This document shows positions 60,790 to 64,000 of a DNA stretch of 64,000 nt, piece by piece. Location of the stretch: positions 49,045 to 113,044 of the forward strand of contig NZ_FCNY02000023.1 of the NCBI RefSeq assembly GCF_001544575.2, written 5' to 3'. The stretch comes from Caballeronia cordobensis (GTDB lineage: Bacteria; Pseudomonadota; Gammaproteobacteria; Burkholderiales; Burkholderiaceae). A model generated the notes under the pieces. That model was not told the origin of the DNA. It searched no databases and saw nothing but the letters and a program-made list of their open reading frames with translations. The translations under genes were made by a program, and so were the position numbers. Numbering within the stretch: position 1 is the stretch's first letter; each line of letters opens with the position of its first letter.

Positions 60790-62067
60790 ATGAAGATTCA
60801 AATTCAAAACGGCACGCTCATCGACCCGGCCGCGGGCACCGAAGCACGCAAGGACGTGTTCATCGCAGCGGGACGTATCGTCGGGATCGGCGAGGCGCCG
60901 GCGGATTTCCACGCGGCCAAGGTAATCGACGCGAGCGGGCTGCATATCGCGCCGGGTTTCGTCGATCTGTCGGCGCGGCTGCGCGAGCCGGGTTTCGAGC
61001 ACAAGGCGACGCTCGAATCCGAAATGGCCGCGGCGATGGCAGGCGGTGTGACGAGCCTCGTGTGCCCGCCCGACACCGATCCGACGCTCGACGAGCCCGG
61101 TCTCGTCGAAATGCTCAAGTTCCGCGCGCAGAAGCTGCATCTGGCGCATGTGTATCCGCTGGGCGCGCTCACGATGGGCCTCAAAGGCGAGGCCATCACC
61201 GAGATGGTCGAGCTGACCGAGGCGGGCTGCGTCGGCTTCTCGCAGGCCGATAACCCGATCGTCGATACGCGCACGCTGCAGCGCGCGCTGCAATACGCGA
61301 CGACTTACGGCTATACCGTGTGGCTGCGCCCGCAGGACGCGTACATGTCGAAGGGCGGCGTGGCGGCGAGCGGCGCGGTGGCGTCGCGGCTCGGGCTGTC
61401 GGGCGTGCCGGTCGCGGCGGAAACCATCGCGCTGCATACCATCTTCGAACTGATGCGGGTGACGGGCGCGCGCGTGCATCTGTCGCATCTGTCGTCGGCG
61501 GCGGGCGTCGAGCTCGTGCGCGCGGCGAAGGCCGAGGGGCTCGCCGTGACCTGCGACGTGACCGTCAACCATGTGCATTTGACGGACATCGACATCGGCT
61601 ATTTCGATTCGCAGTTCCGTCTCGATCCGCCGCTGCGTCAGCAACGCGACCGCGACGCGATCCGCGCCGGTCTCGCCGATGGCACCATCGACGCGATCTG
61701 TTCGGATCACACGCCGCTCGACGACGACGAAAAGCTCCTGCCCTTCGCCGAAGCGACGCCGGGCGCAACCGGCCTCGAACTGCTGCTTTCGCTGACGGTG
61801 AAGTGGGCGCGTGAAGCGAACGTGCCGCTCGTGAAGGCGCTGGCGCACATCACGTCCGCGCCCGCCGACGTGCTCAAGCTGCCCGCGGGCCGCATCACGA
61901 CGGGCGCGCTCGCCGATCTCTGCGTGTTCGATGCCGCGAGCGACTGGCGCGTCGATCCGCAGAAGCTCAAGAGCCAGGGCCGCAATACGCCGTTCCTCGG
62001 CTACGAGTTGCCGGCGCGCGTGCGGGCGACGATCGTCGGCGGACACGTCGCTTACGAGAGCCGCTGA
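60790..62067 (+). CDS. pyrX: Inactive dihydroorotase homologue PyrC' (PyrX)
   Basis: A 425-residue dihydroorotase-fold protein that lacks catalytic metal ligands. The HxH motif after GFVD is replaced (GFVDLSARLREPG, S61 and R63 where His is expected), and the HCED region reads WLRPQDA. The HLSHLSS and CSDHTPLDDDEK segments remain. In Pseudomonas such PyrC' proteins are needed for ATCase assembly rather than catalysis. Immediate linkage to pyrB fits that role. A real dihydroorotase must be elsewhere in the genome. Confidence 0.92.
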   Translation: MKIQIQNGTLIDPAAGTEARKDVFIAAGRIVGIGEAPADFHAAKVIDASGLHIAPGFVDLSARLREPGFEHKATLESEMAAAMAGGVTSLVCPPDTDPTLDEPGLVEMLKFRAQKLHLAHVYPLGALTMGLKGEAITEMVELTEAGCVGFSQADNPIVDTRTLQRALQYATTYGYTVWLRPQDAYMSKGGVAASGAVASRLGLSGVPVAAETIALHTIFELMRVTGARVHLSHLSSAAGVELVRAAKAEGLAVTCDVTVNHVHLTDIDIGYFDSQFRLDPPLRQQRDRDAIRAGLADGTIDAICSDHTPLDDDEKLLPFAEATPGATGLELLLSLTVKWAREANVPLVKALAHITSAPADVLKLPAGRITTGALADLCVFDAASDWRVDPQKLKSQGRNTPFLGYELPARVRATIVGGHVAYESR

Positions 62068-62069
62068 TC

Positions 62070-62870
62070 ATGTGGCTCGCATGGCGCAAGCTGCGGCTGC
62101 TCGTCCATTTGCTGCGCGGCATGTGGCTCGTCGCGACGCGGTTTCCGCGCGCGTCGGCGGCGGAGCGCATGCGGCTGAACCGCGCGTGGTCGATCGAGAT
62201 GCTGCGCCTCGCGGGCATGAAGCTCGTCGTCCATAACGATGAAGCGCGGCTCGATGCGGGCGCGCTCGTCGTCGGCAATCACATTTCGTGGATCGATATT
62301 TACGTCATCAACGCGTGGCGTCCGACGCCGTTCGTGTCGAAGGCGGAGATTCGCAAGTGGCCGGTCGTCGGCTGGCTCGCGCATCAACTGGATACGGTGT
62401 TCGTGCAGCGCGAAAAGCGCAGCGATGCGAAGCGCATCATGCACGAGCTCGCGGCGCGCCTCGACGCCGGTGAGCTGATGTGCGTGTTCCCCGAAGGCAC
62501 GACCACCGATGGCCGGTCGCTGCTGCCGTTTCACGCGAACATGTTTCAGGCGGCGGTGTCCGCCTCGTGCCCGGTGCAGCCCATTTGTCTGATGTACGAG
62601 GATGCGCAGGGCAGGCAGTCGACCGCGCCCGCGTATATCGGCGACATGACGCTCAACGATTCGCTCAGCGCGCTCCTGCGCGCCACGCCGCTCACCGCGC
62701 ATCTGTACGTATGCGATCCGCTCGCGCCGGGCGCGGATCGGCGGCTGCTCGCGAGCGAGGCGCAGGCGGCGGTGGACGGGGCGTTGCAGCGCATGCGCGG
62801 CGCGCCCGCGGTCGTCGAAACGACGGCCGAGGCGCCGCTCACTTCTTCATCGAGCAGCTCACCTGCGTGA
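62070..62870 (+). CDS. plsC: 1-acyl-sn-glycerol-3-phosphate acyltransferase
   Basis: PlsC acylates lysophosphatidic acid to phosphatidic acid at the inner membrane. The 266-residue protein has an N-terminal hydrophobic segment, the HX4D motif VVGNHISWIDIYVI near residues 69-82, FVSKAEIRKWPVVGWLAHQL, and FPEGTTTDGRSLLPFHANMF near residues 141-160. It starts 2 bases after pyrX, so it is part of the pyr operon. Its 3' end overlaps convergent apaH by 32 bases. Confidence 0.93.
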   Translation: MWLAWRKLRLLVHLLRGMWLVATRFPRASAAERMRLNRAWSIEMLRLAGMKLVVHNDEARLDAGALVVGNHISWIDIYVINAWRPTPFVSKAEIRKWPVVGWLAHQLDTVFVQREKRSDAKRIMHELAARLDAGELMCVFPEGTTTDGRSLLPFHANMFQAAVSASCPVQPICLMYEDAQGRQSTAPAYIGDMTLNDSLSALLRATPLTAHLYVCDPLAPGADRRLLASEAQAAVDGALQRMRGAPAVVETTAEAPLTSSSSSSPA

Positions 62871-63693
62871 GCACGCGTTGCGCGGGATCGGCGGTCATGC
62901 GCAACGCCGATAGCTTGTTGCCCCACACGCAGCCCGAGTCGAGACACAGCACGTCGTCGCGAATCATCAGGCCGAGCGCGGCCCAGTGGCCGAACACGAT
63001 CGTCACGTCGCGCGTGCGGCGCTCCGGCACGTCGAACCACGGCATATAGCCGGGCGGCGCGGCATCGGGGCCGCCGTTGTTGGCGAATTCCATCGCGCCT
63101 TCACGCGTGCAGAAGCGGATGCGCGTGAGCGCGTTGTAGATCACGCGCAGGCGATCGATGCCGATCAGCGTGTCTTCCCATCGATGTGGCTCGTTGCCGT
63201 ACAGCGACGCGAGCGTTTCCTTCCAGTTCGGCGCGCGCAATGCCTGTTCGAGCTCGTGCGCGAGCTCCATCGTCATCGTTGCGTCCCATTGCGGCACCAC
63301 GCCCGCATGGACCATCAGAATGCCGTTCTCGAAATGCGCGACCGGTTTGTGCCGCACCCATTCAATGAGATCGGCGGCGTCGGGCGCGGCGAGGATGTCA
63401 TCGAGCGTGTCGCCTTTTTTTGGCTTGCGCAGACCGGCGGCGACTGAAAGCAGATTCAGATCGTGGTTGCCGAGCACGACGGTTGCGCGTGAGCCGAGCG
63501 CGATCACTTCGCGCAGGGTTTGCAGCGACTTCGGCCCGCGGTTGATGAGATCGCCGGCGAACCAGAGCGGCGTTGTCGGATCCGGTGCGGCTTTCTTAAG
63601 GAGACGCTCGAAAGGATCGCAGCAGCCCTGGAGATCGCCGAAGACGAGCGGGGCTGCGGAGAGGTCGAGACTGGAGGTGAGGGCGTCGGTCAT
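62839..63693 (-). CDS. apaH: Symmetrical bis(5'-nucleosyl)-tetraphosphatase
   Basis: ApaH cleaves Ap4A to two ADP and removes Np4 caps from RNA. The 284-residue metallophosphatase has the motifs VFGDLQGCCDPFERLL near residues 17-32, FAGDLINRGPKS, VLGNHDLNLL, MVHAGVVPQWDA and FGHWAALGL. The start is the ATG at 63693; an upstream TTG is unlikely. Its C-terminal coding overlaps the end of plsC on the opposite strand by 32 bases. Confidence 0.96.
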   Translation of the reverse strand: MTDALTSSLDLSAAPLVFGDLQGCCDPFERLLKKAAPDPTTPLWFAGDLINRGPKSLQTLREVIALGSRATVVLGNHDLNLLSVAAGLRKPKKGDTLDDILAAPDAADLIEWVRHKPVAHFENGILMVHAGVVPQWDATMTMELAHELEQALRAPNWKETLASLYGNEPHRWEDTLIGIDRLRVIYNALTRIRFCTREGAMEFANNGGPDAAPPGYMPWFDVPERRTRDVTIVFGHWAALGLMIRDDVLCLDSGCVWGNKLSALRMTADPAQRVLTQVSCSMKK

Positions 63694-63822
63694 CAAAAAT
63701 AGCGTGTTGAGTTGGCCGTCAAGTTGGCGCGAAGCCGAAATATGCGGGCATTATGAAACAGATGGTGAATATCGTCGTCTGTGTCAGGTTGTCAAGCGTC
63801 CGGGCTCCGCATTGCCCGGCCT

Positions 63823-63828
63823 TATAAT
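63823..63828 (+). promoter_or_regulatory. Candidate -10 element upstream of the rfbB-like gene
   Basis: TATAAT lies 77 bases before the ATG at 63906. No convincing -35 at 16-18 bases; the call is tentative. Confidence 0.4.
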
Positions 63829-63905
63829 TCGCTGTTGACCATTTCACACAGTCGGGAAACGTTCAGTTTTCCGATCTGGCTTTAAGCAGCGAAGAGGGGC
63901 TTTTT

Positions 63906-64000
63906 ATGATTCTCGTGACGGGCGGTGCCGGTTTTATCGGCGCCAATTTTGTTCTGGATTGGCTCGAAGGTTCGGATGAACCGGTTTTGAACGTCGACAA
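63906..64000 (+). CDS. rfbB: dTDP-glucose 4,6-dehydratase-like NAD-sugar epimerase/dehydratase (5' end only)
   Basis: Only the first 31 codons are inside the window. MILVTGGAGFIGANFVLDWL, then NVDK, is the extended-SDR N-terminus with the GxxGxxG NAD loop; the FVLDW segment is most like RfbB, the first dTDP-rhamnose enzyme after RfbA. It would start an O-antigen or rhamnose cluster to the right. A different NDP-sugar epimerase cannot be excluded from so few residues. Confidence 0.7.
   Translation, partial: MILVTGGAGFIGANFVLDWLEGSDEPVLNVD

Overview
The window is high-GC, gene-dense chromosomal DNA of a beta-proteobacterium of the family Burkholderiaceae, most like Paraburkholderia or Caballeronia. 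This rests on gene content and order: xseA-sodB, lpxK-Trm112-kdsB-adk, ruvX-pyrR-pyrB-pyrC', rubredoxin-thiD, DUF3579, DUF4148, DUF2242, a 3-hydroxybutyrate oligomer hydrolase and a CIRCE-controlled groESL. I see no rRNA, tRNA, CRISPR array, insertion sequence or prophage.

Layout. 1-6.3 kb: DUF72 protein (cut by the left edge), cyclopropane fatty acid synthase family protein, pdxH, tcdA, a thioredoxin-TPR protein, a pirin and a small secreted protein. 6.4-14 kb: eamA exporter, amiC and tsaE, then divergently queG-ogt-xerD, ybaK-type deacylase, plsY and yajQ. 14-18.6 kb: murB, argG, argF, DUF3579, rpsT. 19-25.3 kb: murJ-sirB1, an SDR dehydrogenase, adk, kdsB, Trm112, lpxK. 25.8-28.4 kb: xseA, sodB and a tiny membrane protein. 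28.4-35.3 kb is accessory: a degenerate EAL protein, a GntR regulator with an MdtD-type exporter, an AT-rich segment with a two-domain protease lipoprotein, and a YhhS-type transporter. 35.6-45.2 kb: xdhA-xdhB-short xdhC, an Ivy-like lysozyme inhibitor, AraC and LysR regulators, a DsbA-fold isomerase and an orphan TAXI protein. 45.7-53.5 kb: BON protein, PHB-oligomer hydrolase, DUF2242 and DUF4148 proteins, groES-groEL, a small periplasmic protein and a second DUF72 protein. 53.6-64 kb: thiD, rubredoxin, an HPt-bearing FimL/ChpA-like protein, phrB, yqgE-ruvX-pyrR-pyrB-pyrC'-plsC, apaH and the start of an rfbB-like gene.

Most genes are housekeeping: envelope building (murB, murJ, amiC, kdsB, lpxK, plsY, plsC), tRNA quality and modification (tcdA, tsaE, queG, ybaK), arginine and pyrimidine synthesis, and purine catabolism (xdh).

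The best candidate for something undescribed is the lipoprotein at 32565-34010. It carries an astacin-type zinc protease motif and, C-terminal to it, what reads as a complete streptogrisin-like serine protease domain with correctly spaced His, Asp and Ser. It sits in locally AT-rich DNA that looks acquired. Secondary points of interest are a FimL/ChpA-like HPt protein without chemosensory neighbours, an XdhC lacking its N-terminal domain, a catalytically dead EAL protein, and an Ivy-type inhibitor with a variant CKxHxC loop. All domain calls were made by eye; no database search was run.
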